A stretch of DNA of 64,000 bases from the NCBI GenBank assembly GCA_963728855.1, contig CAVSLN010000007.1:620001-684000 (forward strand), given 5' to 3'. This DNA is from AC-43 sp963728855. Lineage in GTDB: Bacteria > Actinomycetota > Actinomycetes > Mycobacteriales > Micromonosporaceae. Shown here piece after piece: positions 57,301-64,000 of this stretch. A program made the translations under genes and the position numbers. Within the stretch, counting starts at the first letter, position 1. The number at the start of each line of letters is the position of its first letter. Below the pieces are notes generated by a model, which did no database searches, was not told the origin of the DNA, and saw nothing but the letters and a program-made list of their open reading frames with translations.

Positions 57301-58326
57301 CGGCTGCCGGACCACCTGAAGATGACCTTCGTGGTCGAGTCGGAGGCGGGGGAGCCGCTCGCGTCCGGCAAGGACCTCGTCGCGCTGCGGCGGCAGCTGG
57401 CACCGCAGGTCCGGGAGACGCTCGCGGCGGCTCTTCAAGCGGCCGCCCCGGACCTGGCCCGCTCCGGCCTGCGTACGTGGGACGTGGGGGACCTGCCGCG
57501 CGCCGTCGAGCAGGCCCGGCCGGGGTACCGGGTCACCGTCTACCCGGCGCTGGTCGACGAGGGGGACTCGGTGGCCGTACGGGTCTTCGAGTCCGAGGAC
57601 GAGGCGCGGCTGGCGATGCGCGCCGGTACCCGCCGGCTGCTGCGCCTCGCCCTGCCCGCCCCGGCCACGGTGGTCCAGGGCCGGCTGTCCAACGACGCCA
57701 AGCTCGCCCTGCTGCGCAGCCCGTACCCGAACGTGGCCGCGCTGCTCGACGACGTGCTCGACGCCGCCGTCGACGCGCTGGTCGCCGAGCAGGGCGGCCC
57801 GGCCTGGGACGAGTCCGGGTACGGCCGCCTCCTCGCCCGGGTCCGGACCGGGCTCACCGCCACCGTGCTGGCGATCCTGGCGACCGTACAGCAGGCACTG
57901 GGGGCGGCTCGGGAGGTCGAGCAGAGGCTGGCGGGCGCCGTGAAAGACCCGGCGTTGCTGGCCTCGCTCGGGGACGCCCGCGCGCAGCTCGCCGCGCTGG
58001 TGTACCCGGGCTTCGTCAGCGCCACCGGCTGGCGCCACCTCGGCGACCTGCACCGCTACCTGGAAGCGCTGCGCAGAAGGCTGGAGCGGCTGCCGCAGAA
58101 CCCGGCCCGCGACCGCGACCAGCTCCGCCCGGTCGAGTACGTGCAGCGGGAGCACCGGGACCTGCTCGCCCAGGCCGCCGCGGGCTCGCCGGCCCGCGAG
58201 GCGCTCGACGAGATCCGCTGGATGATCGAGGAGCTGCGGGTCGGGGTGTACGCCCAGGCGCTCGGGACGGCGTACCCCATCTCGGACAAGCGCGTCCTGC
58301 GGGCACTCGACGATCTCGTGGAGTAG
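54355..58326 (+). CDS. hrpA: ATP-dependent RNA helicase HrpA (DEAH box)
   Basis: 1323 residues, full HrpA length. Motif I GETGSGKTTQIPKICLELGR, Ia TQPRRLAARTVAERIA, II DEAHERSLN, III SATIDP, V ATNVAETSLTVPG, VI QRAGRCGR. After the helicase core come HA2, OB and the long DUF3418 C-terminal part (to ~1320). It unwinds RNA/rescues stalled ribosomes (family). At residues ~257-286, between the two RecA-like lobes, two in-frame copies of a dispersed 42-bp repeat add RGLALGPDQQGGAR twice before EDPDRDQVEAICDAVDEL, an insertion in a normally compact loop. Confidence 0.95.
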   Translation: MGASPVVPEQAALRARLAELTLRDEHRLRRRLDSARGAGRDGALAAVTAEVEAAERRVAARRARVPQPAYPAELPVTQRRGDILAAIRDHQVVVVAGETGSGKTTQIPKICLELGRGVRGMIGHTQPRRLAARTVAERIAQEVGQPLGEAVGYQVRFTAQVGEQTLVKLMTDGILLAEIQQDRMLWRYDTLIIDEAHERSLNIDFILGYVKQLLPRRPDLKVVITSATIDPQRFARHFGDAPIVEVSGRTYPVEVRYRGLALGPDQQGGARRGLALGPDQQGGACQPVGAEEDPDRDQVEAICDAVDELRAEGPGDILVFLSGEREIRDTADALARPDRPGTEILPLFARLSAAEQHRVFAPHTGRRIVLATNVAETSLTVPGIRYVIDPGTARISRYSHRLKVQRLPIEPISQASANQRAGRCGRVADGICIRLYDEPDFAARPEFTDPEILRTNLASVILQMAAAGLGDVAAFPFLDPPDRRAIRDGMDLLVELGALDGSHQLTVLGKRLAQLPIDPRIGRMVLAAIEYGCLREVLVIAAALSIQDPRERPADRQEQATQAHARFRDKESDFLAYLNLWHYLMDKQKELSSNQFRKLCRTEFLNYLRVREWQELHTQVRQVARTLGGGLNTEPADPRRVHQALLAGLLSHVGVKDPEKGDYLGARGARFAVFPGSALFRRTPRWVMAAELVETTRLWARVCARIEPEWLEPLAGHLVKRTYSEPHWDRQRGAVMAFERVTLYGIPVVARRPVNYGRVDPPVARELFIRHALVERDWETHHRFFAENGRLLAEVEELEHRARRRDIAVDDEVIFEFYDRRVGPDVVSARHFDSWWKKVRGTRPDLLTFDKATLVNAAAGTVDAGAYPDAWRHGDLELPLTYQFEPGTADDGVTVHVPLPVLGRVGPEGFDWQVPGLREELVTALIRSLPKHLRREFVPVPDYARAALAGMSIVEGPLLDALEHQLRRLAGVPVPREAWQLDRLPDHLKMTFVVESEAGEPLASGKDLVALRRQLAPQVRETLAAALQAAAPDLARSGLRTWDVGDLPRAVEQARPGYRVTVYPALVDEGDSVAVRVFESEDEARLAMRAGTRRLLRLALPAPATVVQGRLSNDAKLALLRSPYPNVAALLDDVLDAAVDALVAEQGGPAWDESGYGRLLARVRTGLTATVLAILATVQQALGAAREVEQRLAGAVKDPALLASLGDARAQLAALVYPGFVSATGWRHLGDLHRYLEALRRRLERLPQNPARDRDQLRPVEYVQREHRDLLAQAAAGSPAREALDEIRWMIEELRVGVYAQALGTAYPISDKRVLRALDDLVE
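55125..55210 (+). repeat. Dispersed repeat, two 42-bp copies inside hrpA
   Basis: Two consecutive copies of TCGTGGGCTGGCACTTGGGC-CAGACCAGCAAGGCGGCGC, period exactly 42, so the frame is kept. Relative to the copies at 22 kb, the hairpin bases T and A replace C and G as a pair (CTGG/CCAG against CCGG/CCGG). Confidence 0.9.
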
Positions 58327-58387
58327 TAGCTTGTCCTGCGGGGCGGTACGGGGTCGCCGGCGTGCATGCGGTGGAGGGAGTCGCGAG

Positions 58388-59026
58388 ATGGTGCCTGGCA
58401 CCGGCCTGGTCGCCGATGACTTCTTCCTGCTCGCCCACGACAACGTGACCGGCAGGCCGCGCCTGCACGCCCGGGTCACCGGCATCGGCCTGGCCGGCGC
58501 CCTGCTGACCGAGCTGATCCTGCTCGGCCGTACCGACCTGCGCGCCGGCGTGCTCGTCGCGGTCGACGACCGGCGGCCGGCCGACCCGCTGCTGGCCGGA
58601 CTGCTCGGCCGGATCGCCGCTGAGCAGCAGCCGCACCAGGTGGGCGCCTGGCTGGCGTTCCTGGCGCCGGGCGTCGCCGCGGAGGTCGGGCAGCGCGCCG
58701 CCCGCAACGGGCTGCTGGTCCGGGCGTCCCGGCGCGGCCTGGGCCGCGGTATCCGCTGGGCGCCGGCCGACAGCTCCGCCGCGGCCTGGCCGGCGGCACG
58801 GCTGCGCATGCTGCTGGCCAGGGCCGAGCCGATGAGTGTCGGGGACGTCTCGCTCGCCGGGCTCGCGGTCGCCTGCGGCCTGGTCGAGTACCTCCTGTGG
58901 GACGTCCCGCCCCAGGCCCGCCAGTACCTCGACTACGTCGTGTCGACGCTGGCCGTACCGCTGCGCGAGCTGGTCACGGAGACCGAGACCGCCGCCCGCA
59001 ACGCGGTGCCCACCGGCGGGGTCTGA
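58388..59026 (+). CDS. GPP34 (GOLPH3/VPS74-like) family protein
   Basis: 212 residues from ATG 58388. LVADDFFLLAHDNVTGRPRL and GIGLAGALLTELILLGRTDL are the characteristic start of the GPP34 fold; WDVPPQARQYLDYVVSTLAV near the end completes it. In eukaryotes GPP34 binds phosphatidylinositol-4-phosphate and Golgi enzymes; actinomycetes encode many, of unknown role. 60 bases after hrpA. Confidence 0.85.
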   Translation: MVPGTGLVADDFFLLAHDNVTGRPRLHARVTGIGLAGALLTELILLGRTDLRAGVLVAVDDRRPADPLLAGLLGRIAAEQQPHQVGAWLAFLAPGVAAEVGQRAARNGLLVRASRRGLGRGIRWAPADSSAAAWPAARLRMLLARAEPMSVGDVSLAGLAVACGLVEYLLWDVPPQARQYLDYVVSTLAVPLRELVTETETAARNAVPTGGV

Positions 59027-59046
59027 CCGGCGGGGTCTGACCGGCG
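59013..59046 (+). repeat. 14-bp tandem duplication over the GPP34 stop codon
   Basis: CCGGCGGGGTCTGA at 59013-59026 and 59027-59040, then a partial CCGGCG. The unit includes the stop codon, so the stop has been duplicated without changing the protein. Confidence 0.85.
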
Positions 59047-59101
59047 TCTCCGCTGGGAGTAACGCCAGGTTGAAGCGCGCTCGGGCGGGTAATTCCGTCG
59101 C

Positions 59102-60268
59102 GTGGCGCATGACCCGGACACCGGAGCGATGGTCGCGGGTGACGCGGCCGCGGTCGGGGTCGGCGGCGACGCGATGGAGCGCGCCGAGGCGGAGGCGGCC
59201 CGGGCCCGTACCGACGACGCGCCGATGGGGCAGCCGGGCCGGCCGGTGAACCGGCGCTCGCCGTTCTTCGTCGGGCTGTTCGGGGCGGCCGGGGTGGCGA
59301 CCACGGTCGGGCTGGCCCAGCTGGTGGTGGCGGCCCGGGACGTCCTCGTACTCGTGGGCCTGGCGCTGTTCCTGGCCATCGGGCTGGACCCGGCGGTGCG
59401 CTGGCTGAGCCGGCGGATGCCGCGCTGGGCGGCGGTCACCGTGGTCGCGCTCGCGATGGTGGCGACCGTGGCCGGGTTCCTCGCCGCGGCCATCCCGCCG
59501 CTGCTCAGCCAGGTCAGCGCGTTCACCAACGCGCTGCCGCACTACCTGGACCTGCTGCAGGACCGCAGCTTACTGGTGGGCCGCCTGAACCAGCGGTACC
59601 ACCTGCAGCAGCGGCTCACCTCGTCGTTGGCGTCGGACTCGGGTACCGGCATGGTCGACGGGCTGGTCGGCGCCGGGCAGATGGTGCTCAACGCGACCGC
59701 GCAGACGGTGACCGTACTCGTGCTGACCCTGTACTTCCTCGTCGACCTGCCGCACATCCGGCAGGTGATCTACCGGATGCTGCCAGCCAGTCGCCGGGCG
59801 CGCGCGATCGTGCTCGGCGACGAGATGTTCGGCAAGGTGGGCGGGTTCGTGCTGGGGAACCTGATCACGTCGGCGATCGCCGGTGCCGGTACGTTCGTCT
59901 GGCTGGCGGCCTGGCGGGTCCCGTACCCGCTGCTGCTGTCCCTGATGGTCGCCCTGTTGGACCTGATCCCGATCATCGGCTCGACGGTGGCCGGGATCAT
60001 CGTGACCCTGGTGGCCCTGACCGTCTCCCTACCGGTCGCGGTCGCCACCTTGGTGTTCTATGTCGTGTACCGCCTCGCCGAGGACTACCTCATCGTGCCC
60101 CGCGTCATGGGTTCGGTGATCGCCGTCCCGGCCACCGTCACGTTCGTCGCCGTCCTGGTCGGCGGCGCGGTGCTCGGCATCGTCGGGGCCCTGGTCGCGA
60201 TCCCGGCCGCGGCGTCGGTCCGGCTGGTCCTCCAGGAGACCGTGTTCCCCCGGCTGGACCGGTTGTGA
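59102..60268 (+). CDS. AI-2E-family (UPF0118) membrane transporter
   Basis: 388 residues from GTG 59102. A disordered ~55-residue N-terminus, then about eight transmembrane helices including FFVGLFGAAGVATTVGLAQL, LALFLAIGLDPAVRWLSRRM and PLLLSLMVALLDLIPIIGST, the last with the family-typical DLIPxxGxxxG motif; the following AEDYLIVPRVMGSVIAVPA is also a hallmark. Members export autoinducer-2 or exchange sodium for protons or arsenite in different bacteria; cargo cannot be told here. Confidence 0.88.
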   Translation: MAHDPDTGAMVAGDAAAVGVGGDAMERAEAEAARARTDDAPMGQPGRPVNRRSPFFVGLFGAAGVATTVGLAQLVVAARDVLVLVGLALFLAIGLDPAVRWLSRRMPRWAAVTVVALAMVATVAGFLAAAIPPLLSQVSAFTNALPHYLDLLQDRSLLVGRLNQRYHLQQRLTSSLASDSGTGMVDGLVGAGQMVLNATAQTVTVLVLTLYFLVDLPHIRQVIYRMLPASRRARAIVLGDEMFGKVGGFVLGNLITSAIAGAGTFVWLAAWRVPYPLLLSLMVALLDLIPIIGSTVAGIIVTLVALTVSLPVAVATLVFYVVYRLAEDYLIVPRVMGSVIAVPATVTFVAVLVGGAVLGIVGALVAIPAAASVRLVLQETVFPRLDRL

Positions 60269-60343
60269 GAGCGCGGCAAGCCGGTCGGGGGCTGCCGGCG
60301 GTTCGCCGGGCGGCGCGGGGCGGGCGCGGGTAGCCTGCGGGGG

Positions 60344-61018
60344 ATGGTCTTCGGAACCAGCTCCAGGACGGCCCGCACGGAGGGCCGGGTCGGGGTGACG
60401 GCCCGGCGCAGGGTCGCGGTCGCGGGGGCGATCGGGACCTTCGTGGGTGCGGTCTCCGCCCTGATGGTGCCGTGGCAGCTGACGCCGCTGCTCGGGTACG
60501 ACGTCGCGGCGGGCGTCTACGTCGCCTCGATCTGGCTGACGGTCTGGAAGCTCGACCCCCGGCAGACCGCGCGGCACGCGGAGCGCGAGGACCCCACCCG
60601 TGCGGCGGCCGACCTCATCCTGCTCGTCGCCGCGGTGGCGAGCCTGGTGGCCGTCGCGTACGTGATCGTGCGCGCCCGGGCGGGTGACGGCGGGCGGGAG
60701 GTCGTGCAGGTCGGCTTCGGCGTACTGAGCGTGGTGCTCTCCTGGCTGCTGATCCACACCGTCTTCGCGCTCCGGTACGCCCGCATCTACTACGCCGGAC
60801 CCGACGGCGGCGCCGACTTCCACCAGAGCGGGCCGCCGCGCTTCTCCGACTTCGCCTACCTGTCGTTCACCATCGGGATGACCTTCCAGGTCTCCGACAC
60901 CGAGCTGAACTCCTCGACGTTCCGCGCCAACGTGCTGCGGCACTCGCTGATGTCGTACCTGTTCGGCACGGTCATCGTCGCGCTGGCCATCAACCTCATC
61001 GCCGGCCTGACGAGGTAG
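60344..61018 (+). CDS. DUF1345 membrane protein
   Basis: 224 residues. Four or five transmembrane helices with the DUF1345 signature: ASIWLTVWKLDPRQTARHAE, DLILLVAAVASLVAVAYVIV, GFGVLSVVLSWLLIHTVFAL-RYA and FSDFAYLSFTIGMTFQVSDT. The last segment (YLSFTIGMTFQVSD) is almost invariant in the family and recalls ion-channel pore regions. Function unknown. GGGGG precedes the ATG; TAGCCT slightly further upstream may be the -10. Confidence 0.88.
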   Translation: MVFGTSSRTARTEGRVGVTARRRVAVAGAIGTFVGAVSALMVPWQLTPLLGYDVAAGVYVASIWLTVWKLDPRQTARHAEREDPTRAAADLILLVAAVASLVAVAYVIVRARAGDGGREVVQVGFGVLSVVLSWLLIHTVFALRYARIYYAGPDGGADFHQSGPPRFSDFAYLSFTIGMTFQVSDTELNSSTFRANVLRHSLMSYLFGTVIVALAINLIAGLTR

Positions 61019-61050
61019 GTGGGAGGCCCTTCCCCGGCGCCCGGCCAATG

Positions 61051-61091
61051 GCACAGGGCCAGCGCGGCTGAGTCCCGCACCGGCCCTGTGC
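61051..61091. terminator. Terminator hairpin between convergent genes
   Basis: Perfect 10-bp stem GCACAGGGCC/GGCCCTGTGC with a 21-base loop, 33 bases after the DUF1345 stop and well before the end of the convergent gene. The rest of 61019-61238 is empty. Confidence 0.65.
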
Positions 61092-61238
61092 ACCACGGGC
61101 TACTGCTTCCCGCCGCGCGGCGTAGCCGTCCACGACGATGTCTCGCCGGGACCGCCACATCCGCTCGCCGAGACTCCTCCGGCGGTCAGACGGTGGACCA
61201 TCGTCGACGGTGCCCCCACCGTCGACGCCCGGCCATCC

Positions 61239-62045
61239 TCAGCGCCGACCGGGGGAACAGGTCGGCTCGTCGGTGGGTGAGTGGTGCGGGCGTGCCTTGT
61301 CTGGGATGTCGGTAGGTGTGTCTGTCGGGCCGGCGGTCGAACCGGGCTGGCCGGTGGGACAGGGCGTAGGACTGCATGGCTTGCCGGGGTGTGAGGGGCG
61401 GGGCCGTGCCTTGTTCGAGGTGTCGCTGGGCTCGTCGGTTGGACTGGTGGTGTCCGTGGGGCTGGGTGTGCCGGTGGGACAGGGCGTAGGACTGCATGGC
61501 TTGCCGGGGTGTGAGGGGCGGGGGCGTGCCCTGTTCGAGGTGTCGCTGGGCTCGTCGGTTGGACTGGTGGTGTCCGTGGGGCTGGGTGTCTCGGTCGGGA
61601 TGGGTGTGTCTGTGGGGCTGGGTGTGCCGGTGGGACAGGGCGTAGGACTGCATGGCTTGCCGGGGTGTGAGGGGCGGGGGCGTGCCTTGTTCGAGGTGTC
61701 GCTGGGCTCGTCGGTTGGACTGGTGGTGTCCGTGGGGCTGGGTGTCTCGGTCGGGATGGCTGTGTCTGTGGGGCTGGGTGCGTCTGTGGGGCTGGGCGTG
61801 CCGGTGGCACATGGCTGTGGTTTGCATGGCTTGCCGGGGTGTGAGGGACGCGCGTGTGCCTTGTTCGAGATGTCGCTGGGCGCATCACTTGGCGAACTCG
61901 TTGGACAGGCCCCAGCCGCTGTGTTGGGGTTGCCGGTCCACGCGAGGCTGACGCCGACGCCCAATGCGCCGAGCGCGAGAATGCCAGCCAATACGAGAGC
62001 GGGTGCCCACCGACGCGACCTTCGTGTCGCTGCGTCAGACGTCAT
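61239..62045 (-). CDS. Surface protein with PSPTDT and SNKARPRPSHPGK repeats
   Basis: 268 residues from ATG 62045 (GAAGGGAAG before). A basic start, one hydrophobic segment (WAPALVLAGILALGALGVGVSLAW) that is a signal anchor or uncleaved signal, then ~210 residues of tandem repeats. Each long unit holds PSDTSNKARPRPSHPGK, PCSPTPCPTGTPSPTDT and one or more PSPTDT/IPTETP hexapeptides. Two Cys per unit are spaced by PCSPTPC and likely pair. No catalytic domain. A wall-spanning stalk or a glycosylated surface protein is plausible; expression probably from a TATACA box at 62135-62130. Confidence 0.65.
   Translation of the reverse strand: MTSDAATRRSRRWAPALVLAGILALGALGVGVSLAWTGNPNTAAGACPTSSPSDAPSDISNKAHARPSHPGKPCKPQPCATGTPSPTDAPSPTDTAIPTETPSPTDTTSPTDEPSDTSNKARPRPSHPGKPCSPTPCPTGTPSPTDTPIPTETPSPTDTTSPTDEPSDTSNRARPRPSHPGKPCSPTPCPTGTPSPTDTTSPTDEPSDTSNKARPRPSHPGKPCSPTPCPTGQPGSTAGPTDTPTDIPDKARPHHSPTDEPTCSPGRR
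61351..61830 (-). repeat. Nested tandem repeats in the surface-protein gene
   Basis: Long units start at 61351, 61471, 61627 and 61801, i.e. 120, 156 and 174 bases apart; the differences (36 and 54) are multiples of an 18-bp sub-unit coding for PSPTDT-like hexapeptides. All changes keep the frame. Confidence 0.9.
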
Positions 62046-62605
62046 CGTCTTCCCTTCGAATTCGACCTTGGCTCTCATGACTGCCGTCCGATGACGGCAT
62101 CCAAGGAGTAAATCATCGAAGGTTGTGAATGTATAGCCGAAATTACGGTAATCAATCCTGTTAGTTTCTTGGGAGGGCCCCCGGTGGCAAGACGAATACG
62201 GACGGCGATCGGATGACGGCTGTTGACGCGGATAGCATGCGGTTCGTAACAGTACGACGACGGCCCACGCTACGCTAGGGCGGTCAGCGGCGGTCCAGCC
62301 CGGGCGAGTCGATATCCCGAATCGGTTGGGCCAACCAATATCAATTTAGAATCGTGATTATGTGCGCCGATCGCGGACGCGTTGTGAACAACCGGATACG
62401 TAACGTGTAAACACGCGGTCTTCATGGCGTTGGCTCGGCTCATGACACTACCCCGTGGCCATTTACTGGCAAGGGCAACTTCGCTGGCTAACGATTCACC
62501 GCCCGGTAGGGTACGTCTTACTGTCCGGTAGGGCCGGTGAGGTGGGGCGCGGCCAATAGCGCACTCACCACGGAGCAATGCTCTCGTCTGTCGGTGTCGC
62601 CGTCA
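62046..62605. promoter_or_regulatory. Long divergent control region of lower GC content
   Basis: A 560-base gap between the repeat protein (minus) and the TetR gene (plus), clearly more AT-rich than the rest. It contains TATACA on the minus strand (62135-62130), the palindrome ATTAC-G-GTAAT (62142-62152), and CCGGTAGGG twice, 22 bp apart (62503-62511 and 62525-62533). I see no credible gene in it. Confidence 0.5.
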
Positions 62606-62618
62606 AGAGCGCCGCTCT
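62606..62618. promoter_or_regulatory. Palindrome AGAGCG-C-CGCTCT before the TetR gene
   Basis: A 13-bp dyad followed by TGATACGGT, a plausible -10 eight bases from the GTG start. Placement fits an autoregulated, leaderless tetR-family gene. Confidence 0.5.
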
Positions 62619-62638
62619 CGACCTGATACGGTGCTTCC

Positions 62639-63340
62639 GTGAACGCCGGACGAAGCGCGCGGGAACGGGTCCGGGCGGAGCTGACCCGGGAGATCACCGG
62701 GATCGCCCGCCGGCAGCTGGCGACCGACGGGGCGGCCGGGCTGTCACTGCGCGCGGTGGCCCGCGAGATGGGCATGGTGTCCTCGGCGATCTACCGGTAC
62801 TTCCCGAGCCGCGACGAGCTGCTCACCGTGCTGATCATCGAGGGGTACACCGCGATCGCCGAGGCGGTCGAGTCCGCCGACGCCGGCCGGGCCCGCGAGG
62901 ACCACGTCGGGCGCTGGCGCGCCGTCGCCCACGCGGTACGGGACTGGGCGCTCGCCCACCCGCACGAGTACGCGCTGCTGTACGGCTCACCCGTGCCTGG
63001 CTACCACGCCCCCGTGGACACGGTCGGCCCGGCGACCCGCATCGCGGCCACCTACGGCCGGGTCATCGCCGACGCGTACGCCGCCGGCGCGCTGCGGCCA
63101 CCGGACATCTGCCCGCCGCCGCCCGAGCCCGTACGCGCCGACCTGGCCCGGGTGGCCGAGGCCGTGCTGCCCGGCGTACCGGACGACGTGGTGGTACGGG
63201 CGCTGTCGGCGTGGACCAACCTCTTCGGCGTCGTGAGCTTCGAGCTGTTCGGGCAGTTCAACAACGTGATCCTCGACGCGGCGCCGCACTACGAGTACCT
63301 GGTCACCTGCCTCGGCCGGTACGTGGGCCTGGCGACCTAG
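62639..63340 (+). CDS. TetR-family transcriptional regulator
   Basis: 233 residues from GTG 62639. HTH: GIARRQLATDGAAGLSLRAV then AREMGMVSSAIYRYFPSRDE (recognition helix and the YRYFPSRDELL signature). The C-terminal ligand domain (~90-225) includes RDWALAHPHEYALLYGSPVP, of the TetR_C_13/WHG type, and WTNLFGVVSFELFGQFNN. The gene is divergent from the repeat-protein gene and faces the cobalamin-type chelatase; its target could be either or itself. Confidence 0.88.
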   Translation: MNAGRSARERVRAELTREITGIARRQLATDGAAGLSLRAVAREMGMVSSAIYRYFPSRDELLTVLIIEGYTAIAEAVESADAGRAREDHVGRWRAVAHAVRDWALAHPHEYALLYGSPVPGYHAPVDTVGPATRIAATYGRVIADAYAAGALRPPDICPPPPEPVRADLARVAEAVLPGVPDDVVVRALSAWTNLFGVVSFELFGQFNNVILDAAPHYEYLVTCLGRYVGLAT

Positions 63341-63365
63341 CCGCCGCTGCGGTCCCCGGCCGCGG

Positions 63366-64000
63366 TCAGTGCCGATGCCCGGGGTCGTCCGGGTGGTCGT
63401 GCGGCAGCTGGGGCTGGCCGACCCGGTGCTCGTGGCCGGGCAGGGACACCCGGTACAGGCAGGTGTCGCAGTTGACCCGGACGTCGCCGGCGAGGGCCTC
63501 CGCGTACCGCTCGGCGACCAGGCCGGCGAGCTCGTCGCAGTCGCCGATGACGTCGGCCGCGCGTACCTCGACGTCGGGGTGGTCCGCCGCCCAGGCGGCC
63601 GCCTGGGCGGCCACCCGCCGCGGCAGCACCCCGGTGAACAGGAAGTACGGCAGCACGACCACGCGCCGGGCGCCGAGCCGCCGGCACCGGTCCAGCCCCG
63701 CGCCCACCCCGGGCCCGGCGAGCGAGACGAACGCGTACTCCACCCCGCCGACCGGAGTGGTCTCGGCCAGCAGCCGGGCCACCTTGGCCACCTCCGCGTT
63801 GGCGTCCGGGTCGGTGGAGCCGCGCCCGACCAGCAGCACGGTGGCGTCCGCGCCGGCCGCGCCGAGCCGCTCGCGCAGCACGGCGAGCAGGGCCGGGTGC
63901 GGCCCGAGCGGCCGGCCGTAGGCCACCCGCAGGCCGGGGTGGCGGTGCCGTTCCCGGTGCAGGGCCGCGGGTATGTCACCCTTCGCGTGCCCGGCCGCCA
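63366..64000 (-). CDS. Sirohydrochlorin chelatase CbiX-type (5' end cut by window)
   Basis: About 211 residues are visible, open to the window edge. The start of what is visible, AAGHAKGDIPAAL, is the metal-binding His motif of CbiX/SirB. It goes on with HPGLRVAYGRPLGPHPALLA, TVLLVGRGSTDPDANAEVAK, VVVLPYFLFTGVLPRRVAAQ and DVEVRAADVIGDCDELAGLV. It inserts Co or Fe into sirohydrochlorin for cobalamin or sirohaem synthesis. The C-terminal tail holds CDTCLYR and a His/Asp-rich end (HDHPDDPGHRH), typical of metal-storing tails in such chelatases. An in-frame GTG at 63926 is not the true start. Confidence 0.88.
   Translation of the reverse strand, partial: AAGHAKGDIPAALHRERHRHPGLRVAYGRPLGPHPALLAVLRERLGAAGADATVLLVGRGSTDPDANAEVAKVARLLAETTPVGGVEYAFVSLAGPGVGAGLDRCRRLGARRVVVLPYFLFTGVLPRRVAAQAAAWAADHPDVEVRAADVIGDCDELAGLVAERYAEALAGDVRVNCDTCLYRVSLPGHEHRVGQPQLPHDHPDDPGHRH

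Noticed and set aside
54364..58809. A 1481-codon minus-strand frame opposite hrpA
   Set aside because: A shadow of the GC-rich hrpA gene: composition is Arg/Gly/Pro/His-rich without motifs, while the plus strand has all helicase motifs.
61351..61830. Regular repeats that could be taken for a CRISPR array
   Set aside because: Units are 120-174 bp, in frame within a coding gene, and without unique spacers; no cas genes in the window.
62270..62578. A 102-codon minus-strand frame in the AT-richer gap before tetR
   Set aside because: No ribosome site, no recognisable sequence; the gap looks regulatory.
1..64000. tRNA, rRNA, riboswitch or replication origin
   Set aside because: None recognised on either strand by eye; a covariance-model scan would be needed to exclude small RNAs.

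Overview
The window is 64 kb of very GC-rich DNA with dense gene packing, ATGA/GTGA start-stop overlaps, frequent GTG starts and several promoters whose -10 box lies only 6-10 bases from the start codon (leaderless style). GTAC/GGTACC-rich codons, Pst/PHO-box phosphate control, GPP34, DUF1345 and class-E-sortase-like proteins point to an actinomycete, most likely of the Micromonosporaceae (inference from composition and gene content; no rRNA or tRNA gene is present to confirm it).

Layout. 1-5.7 kb: an arsenic/thiol-metal island: partial arsenate reductase, an ArsR-ArsC fusion and a second ArsR on the minus strand, facing a plus-strand operon of a Cys-pair peptide, a PIG-L deacetylase, an FAD oxidoreductase with three GGCCG motifs in its tail, and an MFS exporter. 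5.7-6.3 kb: a scar with fragments of an IS605/IS607-type TnpB and an SRPBCC gene. 6.3-12.5 kb: a stand-alone DUF262-DUF1524-RAMA restriction-like protein, a DUF1508-like protein, a zinc alcohol dehydrogenase and a LigD-type polymerase.

12.9-28.3 kb is the highlight: one long plus-strand surface operon combining three PstS-like secreted or anchored proteins, a Pst-type ABC importer (ATPase and two permeases), two WxL-type proteins, a DUF916/WxLIP-type anchor protein, two further anchored proteins sharing an unnamed extracellular domain with the first WxL protein, and a sortase-fold membrane protein lacking both the catalytic Cys and His. This looks like an actinobacterial counterpart of the Firmicutes WxL surface complexes, wired to a Pst-like transporter.

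28.3-38 kb: xylose isomerase; then a conventional minus-strand pstSCAB operon with a PHO box and a degenerate receiver regulator; a sulfite-oxidase-like/flavin reductase/DUF6510 trio; an anchored hypothetical protein; an NRDE protein. 38-49 kb: MerR plus VIT-vWA protein, a decayed transhydrogenase, a divergent LuxR/PP2C pair around an 18-bp perfect palindrome, a GH18-like protein, a methyltransferase, and a ClpN-like protein with a small HTH regulator under two inverted repeats. 49-64 kb: ZIP and CorA transporters, a STAS protein, HAD hydrolase, HrpA helicase, GPP34, AI-2E and DUF1345 membrane proteins, a PSPTDT-repeat surface protein, TetR and a partial sirohydrochlorin chelatase.

A short dispersed repeat (42-bp unit with covarying hairpin bases) lies inside three coding regions (PstA-like, WxL and HrpA) and several small tandem duplications sit at gene ends.
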